A stretch of 64,000 nt of DNA from Natronolimnohabitans sp. A-GB9 (GTDB taxonomy: Archaea; Halobacteriota; Halobacteria; Halobacteriales; Natrialbaceae), in assembly GCF_030848565.1 (NCBI RefSeq), contig NZ_JAVDDV010000001.1, positions 430,195 through 494,194 on the forward strand, written 5' to 3'. The notes under the pieces were generated by a model that saw only the letters and a program-made list of their open reading frames with translations, made no database searches and was not told where the DNA came from. Shown here one piece after another: positions 52,227 through 60,186 of the stretch (the first letter of the stretch is position 1; the number at the start of each line of letters is the position of its first letter). A program made the translations under genes and the position numbers.

Positions 52227-52907
52227 ATGAGTTCGGTGAAAGCGGACTTCGGGCGCGGCCTCGTCGTCGTCGGCCCCGTTCTCGTGACGCTGTTTATCCT
52301 GTATCTGCTCTACTCGTTCGTTGCGAGTATCACGCCCGGAGTCTTGCTCACTGCCGGGACGCTCGAGCCGATCACGCCGGGGCTTGGCGAGTACGCCCGT
52401 GCGCGACTCGCTGCCCTCCTTCGGGTCCTGACGTTCGTCGGCCTCGTCGTGGCGGCCCTGTACGGTGCCGGCCAGCTAACCGAGACGACGACCGGCGGTG
52501 TCCTCGAGACGATCGTCGATTACGTCGCGAACCGCGTCCCCGTGATCCGCGTCGTCTACAACGCCTCGAAGACTGCCACGGAGACGACGCTCGGGACGGG
52601 GGAGACGCTCCAGACGCCGGTGCGCGTCGAGACGTGGGACGGGCTCCGGATGACCGCGTTCAAGACCGGCCGGACGACGCCGGACGGTCGCGTAACCCTC
52701 TTTTTGCCGACATCGCCGAACATTACGACTGGGTTCGTCCTCGAGGTCCCGCCAGCGGAGGTCACCGAACTGGACGAGAGCGTCGAGGAGGCGCTTACAC
52801 GGGTCGTCAGCGCCGGTTTCGGCGATGCAGACCGTGCGGCGGACGACCTCGAGAACACGCCGCTGACGGTCGTCGGTGATCTCGGAACCGGCGGCGATCG
52901 ACGGTAA
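52227..52907 (+). CDS. DUF502 family membrane protein
   Basis: 226 aa. Two N-terminal TM segments, GLVVVGPVLVTLFILYLLYSFVA and LLRVLTFVGLVVAALYGAG, are followed by a soluble domain with RVPVIRVVYNASKTATETTL and TLFLPTSPNITTGFVLEVPPAEVTELD. This is the typical DUF502 layout. Function is unknown in all domains of life; a transporter or lipid-related role is speculative. The ATG at 52227 fits. Confidence 0.87.
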   Translation: MSSVKADFGRGLVVVGPVLVTLFILYLLYSFVASITPGVLLTAGTLEPITPGLGEYARARLAALLRVLTFVGLVVAALYGAGQLTETTTGGVLETIVDYVANRVPVIRVVYNASKTATETTLGTGETLQTPVRVETWDGLRMTAFKTGRTTPDGRVTLFLPTSPNITTGFVLEVPPAEVTELDESVEEALTRVVSAGFGDADRAADDLENTPLTVVGDLGTGGDRR

Positions 52908-52909
52908 CT

Positions 52910-52928
52910 CGGGACAGCAGTCCGTATG
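52910..52928 (-). repeat. Family A repeat end (inverted)
   Basis: On the plus strand CGGGACAGCAGTCCGTATGA, the exact inverse of the family A terminus ATACGGACTGCTGTCCCG. It sits between the convergent DUF502 and NUDIX genes. Confidence 0.5.
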
Positions 52929-52951
52929 AGACGACCGAAGGCGAGTTGCAG

Positions 52952-53545
52952 TCAGCGCCGAGAGCGCTCGACGCGTTCGGGCGCCTCGAACTCGGTCGTC
53001 AACTCGAGCAGTTGAACGAGAATACGGCCGGTCGCACCCCAGACGGTGTAGCCGTCGACGTGGAAGTAGTGGATGACGATGTCGCCGTAGTAGGGATGGT
53101 CACGGCGTTCGTACTCGTAGTTGGCTGGATCGAGCAGTCCAGACAGCGGCAACACGACGATCTCGGCGACTTCGCTACCGTCGCCGATATACTCCCGGTC
53201 GGGGGCGCGACCGACGAAGGGAGTGACGGCGTACTCCGTGATCGTCCGGATGTCGTCTAGTTGGCCGACGACCTCGACCTCGTGTGGTTCGAGGCCGATC
53301 TCCTCGTTTGCCTCCCGCAGCGCCGTCTCGAGGATATCGTCGTCGACTGGCTCGGCGCCACCGCCCGGAAAGCTCATCTGGCCGGGATGCTCGCCGAGGT
53401 GGTCAGCACGGCGGGTAAACAACAGGTGATCCTCGCCGTCGCGCTCGATGATCGGCGCGAGGACGGCCGCGTCGTGATCCTGGTCGTCGATCTCGATGGG
53501 GTCGTGCTCGGCGACCGGCTTGAGGGTCATCGTCGGCTGTGACAT
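52952..53545 (-). CDS. NUDIX hydrolase, CoA pyrophosphatase type
   Basis: 197 aa from the ATG at 53545 (MSQPTMTLKPVAEHDP). The region RRADHLGEHPGQMSFPGGGAEPVDDDILETALREANEEIGL combines the CoAse (UPF0035) motif with the Nudix box REANEEIGL. CoA pyrophosphatases cleave CoA to 3',5'-ADP and phosphopantetheine. Strongly supported by the paired motifs, not proven. A TATA-like signal is not clear. It is divergent from no gene; the DUF7109-like gene lies upstream on the same strand. Confidence 0.88.
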   Translation of the reverse strand: MSQPTMTLKPVAEHDPIEIDDQDHDAAVLAPIIERDGEDHLLFTRRADHLGEHPGQMSFPGGGAEPVDDDILETALREANEEIGLEPHEVEVVGQLDDIRTITEYAVTPFVGRAPDREYIGDGSEVAEIVVLPLSGLLDPANYEYERRDHPYYGDIVIHYFHVDGYTVWGATGRILVQLLELTTEFEAPERVERSRR

Positions 53546-53684
53546 GGTACGTTCTCGCGTTCGCACGCTGGGCGTCGTCGAACGGATCGTCGGTCTCGAC
53601 CGGAATCCCCGTTTCGGTTCCGGACATCCGTCTCCACTCGGCGACGTCGTCGGTCGGGGCTACGGGTCGGTTGTGGCCACAGGG

Positions 53685-54170
53685 TTACTCGCACTCGCGG
53701 GCCGCCGTCAGTCGCTCTCGCTCGGCTGCGAGATCGACCGGCGCCCACGCCTCGAGGTCGTAGCTGACGTCGATCAACCGGGCAAGTCGGTCGTCGTCGC
53801 CGTCGGCGACGGCGTCCTCGAGGGCAGCGGTGAACTGCTCGCGGGCCGTCTCGCCGAGTGCCTCGCGGTCGAGCTGTCGGCGATCGACGTCGAGGATGTG
53901 GGGGACGTCGTCCGCGTGGTCTGGCACCGACGGAAACGCCGTCGGGCCCGCGACCAGCAACGGCTCGGTCGCGCCGTCGCCGGGCCGCTCGTAGCGGACG
54001 AGGGCGAACGACTCGAGGGCGTCCTCGATCGCCGCCTCGAGGACCGTCTCGTCGACCGACCCACCGCCGGCTCGGAACGCTGCCTCCGAGAGCGCCCGCT
54101 CGAGTTCGGACCGGGTCAGTCCACCGAAGAGGTCGACGACGCCGGCCAGTTCGTCCGCGGTCGCGTCCAT
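53685..54170 (-). CDS. Conserved haloarchaeal protein (DUF7109-like)
   Basis: 161 aa, all-alpha acidic. Recognisable repeats are LFGGLTRSELERALSEAAFRAGG, VDETVLEAAIEDALESFALVRYE and AREQFTAALEDAVADGDDDRLARLIDVSYDLEAW. I recall similar haloarchaeal proteins as DUF7109, unknown function. It lies between a GpgS-like glycosyltransferase gene and the NUDIX gene, all on the minus strand. Confidence 0.75.
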   Translation of the reverse strand: MDATADELAGVVDLFGGLTRSELERALSEAAFRAGGGSVDETVLEAAIEDALESFALVRYERPGDGATEPLLVAGPTAFPSVPDHADDVPHILDVDRRQLDREALGETAREQFTAALEDAVADGDDDRLARLIDVSYDLEAWAPVDLAAERERLTAARECE

Positions 54171-54239
54171 ACGCCTTACAACGGAAGAGGGGAAGATGAG
54201 GATTGCGGTCTCCTGGGTGAAAACAGTAAGCGCAACGGG

Positions 54240-55361
54240 TCACGCGGTGTGGATCGATACTGCGGCCTCGATCACGTCGTCGGGTGAGATCGGTGCCGTC
54301 TCCCACGACGGGAGTCGTCGGTCCGGACCCGGCGGTTCGATCGCGTCGGCGTACCGCGTGAGTTGGTCGCGTTCACCGGCAGGGTCGTACTCGAGTCCGT
54401 TGAACGCCGCGTCGGCGCGGTACTGTTCGACCAGTCGGTCACCAGTGGTGAGATACCGCTCCCGCAGCGTCCCGTAATCGGGCTCGACGCCGTGGGCTTC
54501 GAGGACGCCGAAGAGCGTGGCAGCGACCTCGTGGCTCATCCCCTCGAGGCCGGCCTCGCCGGCGACCGCGCGGTGGTCGTGTTCGTGGCGCCCGAGGTCG
54601 ACCTGTGCGGAGCCGGCAAAGCCCGCGTGTTCGAAGGCGTCGCCGAGAGTCCCGACCTCGAGCCCCCAGGTTCGCGGCGGGCGGAGTCGCCGGGTGAGGG
54701 CGGCGGTAGCGGCGAACTCGCCGGCCAGCGCGTAGCGGAAGGCACCCAGATAGTCGAGGATCGACGCGTCGTGACGGGCGGACAGCGTCCACACGAGGGG
54801 TTCGTAGAACAGCCGGAAGAGCCGCCCGTAGAGGCGGCCGTCTTCGACGCGCGCGTAGTACCCCTTCGAGAAGTCAAACGCCATCGTCAGCGGCGCCAGC
54901 AGCCGACGGACGTGGTCGGCCTCGTAGCTTCGGGCGTCGGCATCGTGAACGACGACGTACTCACCGGCCTCGGCGGCGGGACCGAGCGCGAGCCAGACGT
55001 CCCGTCCCTTTCCAGTCCGGCCGTCCAGCCCGGCGTCGTCGAGGAGCCGCTCGACCGCGGGGGCGTTACACCAGAGGACACGCGTCGGGAGGGCAAAGGA
55101 CTCGAGCCACTCCCGGAACGGCCCGATCTCGTCGGCGTCGGCCCGGACGGGGACGAAGACGGCGGCCGGAGCGGGCGACAGCGACTCGAGTTCCGTCAGG
55201 ATGCGCTCGGCGGCGGGGTTTTCGTGTTCGCGGGCGGTCATCGGAACGACGACGGCCGTCTCGGCGACGGCGTCGGCGGCCGCGGTCGCGAGATCCCGCT
55301 TTCGGCCGGCGGTTCCGCCGAACTCGTGGAGCGTCGCGATCCGCTCCTGTACGTACTCCAT
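54240..55361 (-). CDS. GpgS/MpgS-like glycosyltransferase (GT81/GT78-type)
   Basis: 373 aa from the ATG at 55361 (MEYVQERIATLHEFGG). GT-A features: VVVPMTAREHENPAAERIL, GKGRDVWLALG, YVVVHDADARSYEADHVRRLL (DxD-like VHDAD) and FEYFSKGYYARV-like AFDFSKGYYARVEDGRLYGR. The order resembles glucosyl-3-phosphoglycerate or mannosyl-3-phosphoglycerate synthases, which make negatively charged solutes. No phosphatase partner is adjacent, so the true acceptor is uncertain. Annotation elsewhere is often just glycosyl transferase. Confidence 0.8.
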   Translation of the reverse strand: MEYVQERIATLHEFGGTAGRKRDLATAAADAVAETAVVVPMTAREHENPAAERILTELESLSPAPAAVFVPVRADADEIGPFREWLESFALPTRVLWCNAPAVERLLDDAGLDGRTGKGRDVWLALGPAAEAGEYVVVHDADARSYEADHVRRLLAPLTMAFDFSKGYYARVEDGRLYGRLFRLFYEPLVWTLSARHDASILDYLGAFRYALAGEFAATAALTRRLRPPRTWGLEVGTLGDAFEHAGFAGSAQVDLGRHEHDHRAVAGEAGLEGMSHEVAATLFGVLEAHGVEPDYGTLRERYLTTGDRLVEQYRADAAFNGLEYDPAGERDQLTRYADAIEPPGPDRRLPSWETAPISPDDVIEAAVSIHTA

Positions 55362-55524
55362 CGGTGGATTGTTCGGGCGTATCGGTAAAACGGCCACGAC
55401 TCCGGCCAGAACCTCCGGACGTGTCGGCGCGGACCGGCCCAAAACGCTCAGCCGCAGACGAGTCGTATCATCGAACCGGAGAAAGCACCGGTCTTTTTCT
55501 CCCCTACCTTCGTAGGGGGCCAAC

Positions 55525-55695
55525 ATGAAATCCGTCCGGAAGGCACTACGCGACGGCGAACTCGACAAGGACACGTACGATCGACTCGTCTGTAGCGAGT
55601 GTGAGAAGGCGCTGAAGACCGAAAACGATCCGGACCAGATCAAGACGATCCGGATCTGCCCGGAGTGTGACGACGAGTGGAAGGAGATCCGGTGA
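55525..55695 (+). CDS. HVO_0758-type small zinc-finger protein
   Basis: 56 aa: MKSVRKALRDGELDKDTYDR then LVCSECEKAL and IRICPECDDEWKEI. Four cysteines in two CxxC pairs form one zinc site. This matches the small haloarchaeal HVO_0758 family; function largely unknown. Start MKSVRKAL follows a divergent promoter gap with the glycosyltransferase. The stop TGA is the first triplet of TGATACGGGCTGCTGTAA, a family A terminus. Confidence 0.87.
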   Translation: MKSVRKALRDGELDKDTYDRLVCSECEKALKTENDPDQIKTIRICPECDDEWKEIR

Positions 55696-55712
55696 TACGG
55701 GCTGCTGTAACG
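55693..55712 (+). repeat. Family A repeat end at the HVO_0758-type stop
   Basis: TGATACGGGCTGCTGTAACG matches the family A left terminus with one difference. The TGA is the stop codon of the zinc-finger gene. The core is absent. Confidence 0.5.
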
Positions 55713-55782
55713 GTTTACTGGCGAAATCGTAGACGGGTCATGGCCTCACAGTACTGACGTACACCAGGGGAAGGGCGTCGGT

Positions 55783-55895
55783 TCATACTGTTGGACAGCA
55801 CGAGTCGACGATCGGTCGCGCGACTGCGGCCGTCCCGACGGTGACGGCCGCGCGTTCACGACCGATGGCTCACTGACTGCTGTCCGACAGTATCA
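55783..55895 (+). repeat. Family B repeat, complete copy 7 (MITE-like)
   Basis: 113 bp. Terminal inverted repeats are TCATACTGTTGGACAGCA and TGCTGTCCGACAGTATCA, matching 16 of 18. Inside lie nested arms ATCGGTCG...CGACCGAT and GCGGCCGTC...GACGGCCGC. The whole element could fold into one long hairpin or cruciform. No coding content. It occupies much of the 234-bp gap between two convergent genes. Confidence 0.75.
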
Positions 55896-55929
55896 GTACG
55901 CGTGACCGGACACTGCGAGGCGAACGATC

Positions 55930-56484
55930 CTAGCCGGCGATCGGCCGAACGCGAGCGATCGCGGTCCGGATCGGTCCGAGGCCGGGATATCCGTGGCGAC
56001 GCCAGTAGACGAACGCGATCGCCGCGAGGACGAACTCCGAGAGGAAGTAGGGATCGGTCAGCGAGTCCTGCAAGAGCCCGAGGACGGTCGGCGCTCCCTC
56101 TTCGTACGTCTCGACCGGAACGACCGGCCAGAGGAGGTGGGTCGCGCTCGAGGTCTCTCCCCAGAGCGCGGGGACGGCGTCGACGATGGCGTGTGACAGC
56201 GCCCCGATCGCGAAGGCGACGCCGTACTCGCTGTGGGCGTAGCGGTCGGCGACCAGATAGCCGACGATCGAGAGCGGGACCAGCAGGAACAGCGAGTGAG
56301 CGAGCGTCCGTCCCGTCGGGATGACGCCCAGATACCACGCCAGCGGTTTGTCAACGAGATCGGGAAACTGGCTGCCGAAGACGAGAAATAAGACCGGAAG
56401 CTGTGCCGGTGGCGCGTCGAATCGAGCTCGAGTCGCGATCATGTAACAGAGATAGGCAACGGCGACGTGTCCGAGTGGCCACAT
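55930..56484 (-). CDS. DUF457/YdjM-like membrane protein (metal-dependent hydrolase annotation)
   Basis: 184 aa from the ATG at 56484 (MWPLGHVAVAYLCYMIATRA); a TATA box CTAATTATATC lies about 27-36 bp upstream and excludes longer starts. The DUF457 pattern is HVAVAYLCY...FGSQFPDLVDKPLAW...GRTLAHSLFLL...ALSHAIVDAV, with conserved His/Asp in the membrane segments. Four to five TM helices. The first of two adjacent DUF457-like genes. The biochemical role of the family is unsettled. Confidence 0.85.
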   Translation of the reverse strand: MWPLGHVAVAYLCYMIATRARFDAPPAQLPVLFLVFGSQFPDLVDKPLAWYLGVIPTGRTLAHSLFLLVPLSIVGYLVADRYAHSEYGVAFAIGALSHAIVDAVPALWGETSSATHLLWPVVPVETYEEGAPTVLGLLQDSLTDPYFLSEFVLAAIAFVYWRRHGYPGLGPIRTAIARVRPIAG

Positions 56485-56509
56485 GCTGACGGAGACGATG
56501 TGGGGGCAC

Positions 56510-56521
56510 GATATAATTAGT
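56510..56521 (-). promoter_or_regulatory. TATA box of the first DUF457 gene
   Basis: CTAATTATATCG on the minus strand, about 27-36 bp before the ATG at 56484. Confidence 0.5.
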
Positions 56522-56550
56522 GTGATCCTTCGCAACCGCCGCCGGTGGTT

Positions 56551-56564
56551 CTACTGTCGGACAG
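56551..56564 (-). repeat. Family B repeat half forming a gene end
   Basis: CTGTCCGACAGTAG on the minus strand, matching the family B core. TAG is the stop of the second DUF457 gene. Confidence 0.5.
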
Positions 56565-57066
56565 CCGCGTCGGTCTCACGCCGGCGAGCGACCAGCCAGA
56601 CGAGCAACGCACAACAGCCGGCGACGACCGCCGGCCAGCGGTCGCTGCTCAGATAGTAGTCGCCGACCGGCGGCCGATACGCCGACAGCGGCCAGAAGAC
56701 GGCGTAGGCCTCGCCCGACGGCGTCAGCAACAGGGCGTCGAGGACGTGATGTGAGAGAACACCGACCGCGAGGAGGGCAAACGCCCGTTTGCGGTGGGCC
56801 GGCGCCAACAGGAGCGTCCCGAGACCGATCACGAGCAACGAACCGACGAGCGTGTGCAACGGCGCCCAGGAAAACGGAACGCCGAGCGTCCGCGCGACCA
56901 GTCCGTCCGGCGCGACGAGTTCGATTTTCACGAGGTCCGGAACGAAGGCGCCGATCATGACCAGCGTGACGTGTGCCGGGCGGAGCCAGGCGTATCTGAA
57001 CGAGAGTCCCATCCCGATGACGTAGCCGACGAGGACGTGTGTGAGCAGGTCAGCCACGTCGACCAC
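56551..57066 (-). CDS. DUF457/YdjM-like membrane protein
   Basis: 171 aa with about five TM segments and the same order of conserved residues as its neighbour: MVDVADLLTHVLVGYVIGMG, GAFVPDLVKIELV, PLHTLVGSLLVIGLG, VGVLSHHVLDALLL. It overlaps the end of the OB-fold gene upstream by 17 bp. The last codons AVRQ and the TAG stop are written by a family B repeat half (CTGTCCGACAGTAG), so the repeat supplies the gene end. It is likely in one operon with the genes on either side. Confidence 0.83.
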   Translation of the reverse strand: MVDVADLLTHVLVGYVIGMGLSFRYAWLRPAHVTLVMIGAFVPDLVKIELVAPDGLVARTLGVPFSWAPLHTLVGSLLVIGLGTLLLAPAHRKRAFALLAVGVLSHHVLDALLLTPSGEAYAVFWPLSAYRPPVGDYYLSSDRWPAVVAGCCALLVWLVARRRETDAAVRQ

Positions 57067-57622
57067 CTCCGTTCGCGTCGTCCCGTTTCGGGCGCGTGTC
57101 GGTACCGTGTTCGGAGGCGTCGTCGGACCGCGCTCGCGGTACGAACGCGACCGCGTCCCGATCGAACTGCCAGTGGCGGGCGAACCGACCGACGATCCAG
57201 AGCCCGGCCAATGCCGAGACGACGAACATATAGCGCGTCTCGGACTGCTCGCGGGTGACCGTCCGTTCGACGGCGAGGGTCGACTCGTCCTCGAGGGTGC
57301 CGAAGGCGGTTACCCGGTCGTCGGTCTCGAGTGGCTCGTCGGCGTTGTGGAGGGCGTCGTCCGCGTCGACGAGCGTAAACTGTCCGTAGCCGCTTGCACG
57401 CGTCGCGATCACGACCGGATCGGTCTCGACGACGAACCCGCCGAGGACGACCTGTTCACCGACGTACGTCTCGGGTGACGGCGTCACGTCGGTTTCGTCC
57501 GGGTACGCGCTCTCGAGTGGGTCGTCGGCTGTCGCGCCCGCTACGACCAGACTACCGGTAAGGAGGCCGGCGAGGACGAGAGCAGCGAGGGCGCGACCGC
57601 GTTGGCCATATGGCTCCGACAT
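57050..57622 (-). CDS. Membrane-anchored OB-fold-like protein
   Basis: 190 aa from the ATG at 57622 (MSEPYGQRGRALAALVLAGL). An N-terminal signal/TM segment is followed by an OB-like strand domain, SPETYVGEQVVLGGFVVETDPVVIATRASGYGQFTLVDADD, then a second TM (RYMFVVSALAGLWIVGRFARHW) and a basic-acidic cytoplasmic tail. The layout recalls CcmE-like or tRNA_anti-like exported OB domains but lacks heme-binding His. Function unknown. Confidence 0.75.
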   Translation of the reverse strand: MSEPYGQRGRALAALVLAGLLTGSLVVAGATADDPLESAYPDETDVTPSPETYVGEQVVLGGFVVETDPVVIATRASGYGQFTLVDADDALHNADEPLETDDRVTAFGTLEDESTLAVERTVTREQSETRYMFVVSALAGLWIVGRFARHWQFDRDAVAFVPRARSDDASEHGTDTRPKRDDANGGGRRG

Positions 57623-57708
57623 GGGGGTCTCTCGAGTGGATGGGCCAGCCGGGAGAAATGTCTTCTGTTCCGACCGATCGCCGGTGTCGGTCGGCGTCGT
57701 CCGGACGA

Positions 57709-60186
57709 TCAGACTCCCGGGAGCAGCTCCGTAAGCGAGCCGTCTCTGTCGTCGAACCGCGCCCACAGGAACAACGCGGGTGGAAGCACGACGATGGATG
57801 AGACGAACGAGTAGAAGACGCTCAGCGCCATCAACAGCCCGAAGTCACCCAATACGGGGGTAATCGCGAGCGCGAGCGCACCCGTTCCGAGCGACGTCGT
57901 AAGCATGCTTCCGGCGAGCGCACCACCGGTTCCCGAGAGCGTCGTCGTGAGTGCATCGAGCGGATCACCGTGATCGGCGTACTCGTCGATGAACCGTGCC
58001 GTCGTATGGACCGTGTACGCGATTCCGAGCCCGATCGAAATCGCCAGGATCGTCGCCGTGAGTGCGTTCAGTGGCATTCCCACCAGCCGCATCGTCCCGA
58101 TAAGGAACGCCACGGCGATCGCGATCGGGAACAGATTGACGATGCCGAGCATCGGTCGTCTCTCGAGGATCCCATAAATGATCACGAGGAAGACAGCAGA
58201 GAGTCCGAGTGCGAGGATGAGTCCCTCAACCGCCGACTCGAAGATCATCTCCGTGATCGCATCGAAGATGACGATCGTTCCAGTCGCGGTTGCGGTGTAG
58301 TGGAAGTCCTCGGCGAAGTCGGCCCCATCGGCCGCTGCCTCTTCCTGTGAGGCTTCGGCGTCGATTACGTACTCGATCTGTGCCCCACGGCGGTCCTCGG
58401 TGAGGTACTGTTCGGCCTGTGATCCGGCCGGCGACGCGAACAGCTCGTCGTAGATCCGATCGAGATTCCGATCCGGAATCCCGTTGTTGTTGCGGTCGTT
58501 TCGATCGACGAGCGCGGCGAACTCCTCGTCCTGTTCGGCATACGACTGGATCACGGTGATGATACTCTGTTCGTCGGTCCCGCCGCCGGGGCCGACGGCC
58601 AGGCTCTCCGGTGGATCCTCACCCGCTCTGTCCAATGCCTCGAGTGCGTGATCCTCCTCGAAGGGCCCCTCGACGTATATCGTAACCGTCTCGTCCTGGT
58701 CGGCATCGAACCGATCCTCGAGGGTGTTGATCGTCTCGGTAACGGTGTACTCACCGGGCGCAAACGGTTCGGGGATGTACTCGACGTACCACTCCTCCTC
58801 TTCGGGCGGGAGGAAGTCCTCGTCGTCGAACGACGTATCGACGCCCGTCCCGTAGGCGCCCATTCCACCGCCGAGGATGAGAATAACGATAACGAAGACC
58901 GTCGGTGCGTACTGGCTGGCGACCGCCGGGAACGACAGGATGCGACCGACCGTCGACTCCTCCGATGCGATCGGGGACGAGTTGAACTCGGGAATTCCAT
59001 ACTGGTCACGAAGCCGGTCGACGATCAGTTTCATCGACGGGAGCATGATCCCGAAGATGAGGAACGTAAATATCATCCCGATACCCGACGCGATCCCCAT
59101 GTTCCGGATCGGCTCGAGATCCGAAATCGCGTTCGCCCCGAAGCCAAAGACCGACGTCACCGTCACGATGATGAAGGCGATCATCAGCTGGTTGTTCGCG
59201 GTTCGCATCGCAGTCAGGGGCTCGAATCCCTGAACGGTCTCCTCCCGATATCGGTTGATGATGTGGATCCCGAAGTCGACCCCGACTGCCAGCAGCAAAA
59301 CGGGGACGGCGATCAACTGCTGGTCGAACGGGATCCCCACGTAGCCGAGGAACCCAAACGTCCAGACGATCGTCAACAGGAGTGCGAACAATCCGAGCCC
59401 GAGGTCGATCGGATCTCTGTAAGCTGCCATGAGGAACGCGAGCATGAGAACCACGACGACGGGCATCACGATCGCCAGCGAGTCGCCGATGACGTTCTCG
59501 AACTCATCAAAGATCACACCGCTCCCGAAGGCAGTGATATCAGCCGACTCGTGTTCGGCGATCGACTGGACCTCGAGTTGGATCTCAGAAAGGTCCTCGT
59601 CACTGAACTCCGCGGGGACGTCGTGAGAGACGACGGTGATCGACGCCGACGCCGAGGCAGCTTCGGAATTGAAATCGTCCGCGAGGATGCCTTCGAACTC
59701 CGGTTCGTCACTGAGGGCCCGGACTGCCGTTCTGATCTCCGTGTCCGTCGCTCCCTCGAGGACGCGACGCTGTTGGGTCAGCGTCTGGGCGTCCTCGTCG
59801 ATCGCCTGTGCGACGATCGGAGCCGGCCCGTTTGCCGACTCCATCCGGAGCTCCGGTTGCTGTTCTATCTGCTCGAGGACGGTTATACTGGCAAGTAACT
59901 CCTCTCGGGTCAGGACGTTCGAGCCCGTATGAACGATCTGTGTCGTTTCCTCGTCGGTGACGAACGGTCCCTCGAACTCCTCTTCGATTGCATCGTACGC
60001 TTGCTGCTCCTCGAGGTCGTCCGTGAACGCGTCCGTCGCATCGGTCTCGGTCTCGACGAGCGGAATGCCGGCCGCGAAGACGACGGTCAGCACTAAAAAG
60101 ACCAGTACGACCGCTTTCGGACGGGAGACGATCGTCTCGTTGAGACGCTCTGTCGCCCCCTCGATTCGTTCACTGAAGTCCCTCAT
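57709..60186 (-). CDS. RND superfamily exporter (MMPL/HAE3-like)
   Basis: An 825-aa RND-type transporter with 12 TM segments: TM1 AVVLVFLVLTVVFAAGIPLV, a large exported loop, then DSLAIVMPVVVVLMLAFLMA, and sterol-sensing-like TM blocks (GLGLFALLLTIVWTFGFLGY; AVGVDFGIHIINRYREE with the GVDFGIH motif; ALGLSAVFLVIIYGILERRP; ISIGLGIAYTVHTTARFIDE). It resembles archaeal HAE3/MMPL exporters linked to lipid or hopanoid-type cargo. Its start ATG directly follows the stop of the CARDB-like partner. A TetR regulator is divergent. Confidence 0.92.
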   Translation of the reverse strand: MRDFSERIEGATERLNETIVSRPKAVVLVFLVLTVVFAAGIPLVETETDATDAFTDDLEEQQAYDAIEEEFEGPFVTDEETTQIVHTGSNVLTREELLASITVLEQIEQQPELRMESANGPAPIVAQAIDEDAQTLTQQRRVLEGATDTEIRTAVRALSDEPEFEGILADDFNSEAASASASITVVSHDVPAEFSDEDLSEIQLEVQSIAEHESADITAFGSGVIFDEFENVIGDSLAIVMPVVVVLMLAFLMAAYRDPIDLGLGLFALLLTIVWTFGFLGYVGIPFDQQLIAVPVLLLAVGVDFGIHIINRYREETVQGFEPLTAMRTANNQLMIAFIIVTVTSVFGFGANAISDLEPIRNMGIASGIGMIFTFLIFGIMLPSMKLIVDRLRDQYGIPEFNSSPIASEESTVGRILSFPAVASQYAPTVFVIVILILGGGMGAYGTGVDTSFDDEDFLPPEEEEWYVEYIPEPFAPGEYTVTETINTLEDRFDADQDETVTIYVEGPFEEDHALEALDRAGEDPPESLAVGPGGGTDEQSIITVIQSYAEQDEEFAALVDRNDRNNNGIPDRNLDRIYDELFASPAGSQAEQYLTEDRRGAQIEYVIDAEASQEEAAADGADFAEDFHYTATATGTIVIFDAITEMIFESAVEGLILALGLSAVFLVIIYGILERRPMLGIVNLFPIAIAVAFLIGTMRLVGMPLNALTATILAISIGLGIAYTVHTTARFIDEYADHGDPLDALTTTLSGTGGALAGSMLTTSLGTGALALAITPVLGDFGLLMALSVFYSFVSSIVVLPPALFLWARFDDRDGSLTELLPGV

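Noticed and set aside
53546..53684. Short minus-strand frame starting MSGTETGIPVETDDPFDD between the NUDIX and DUF7109-like genes
   Set aside because: The first 30 residues or so look haloarchaeal, but the frame then runs out of register through the NUDIX gene as an Arg-rich shadow; there is not enough to support a separate gene.
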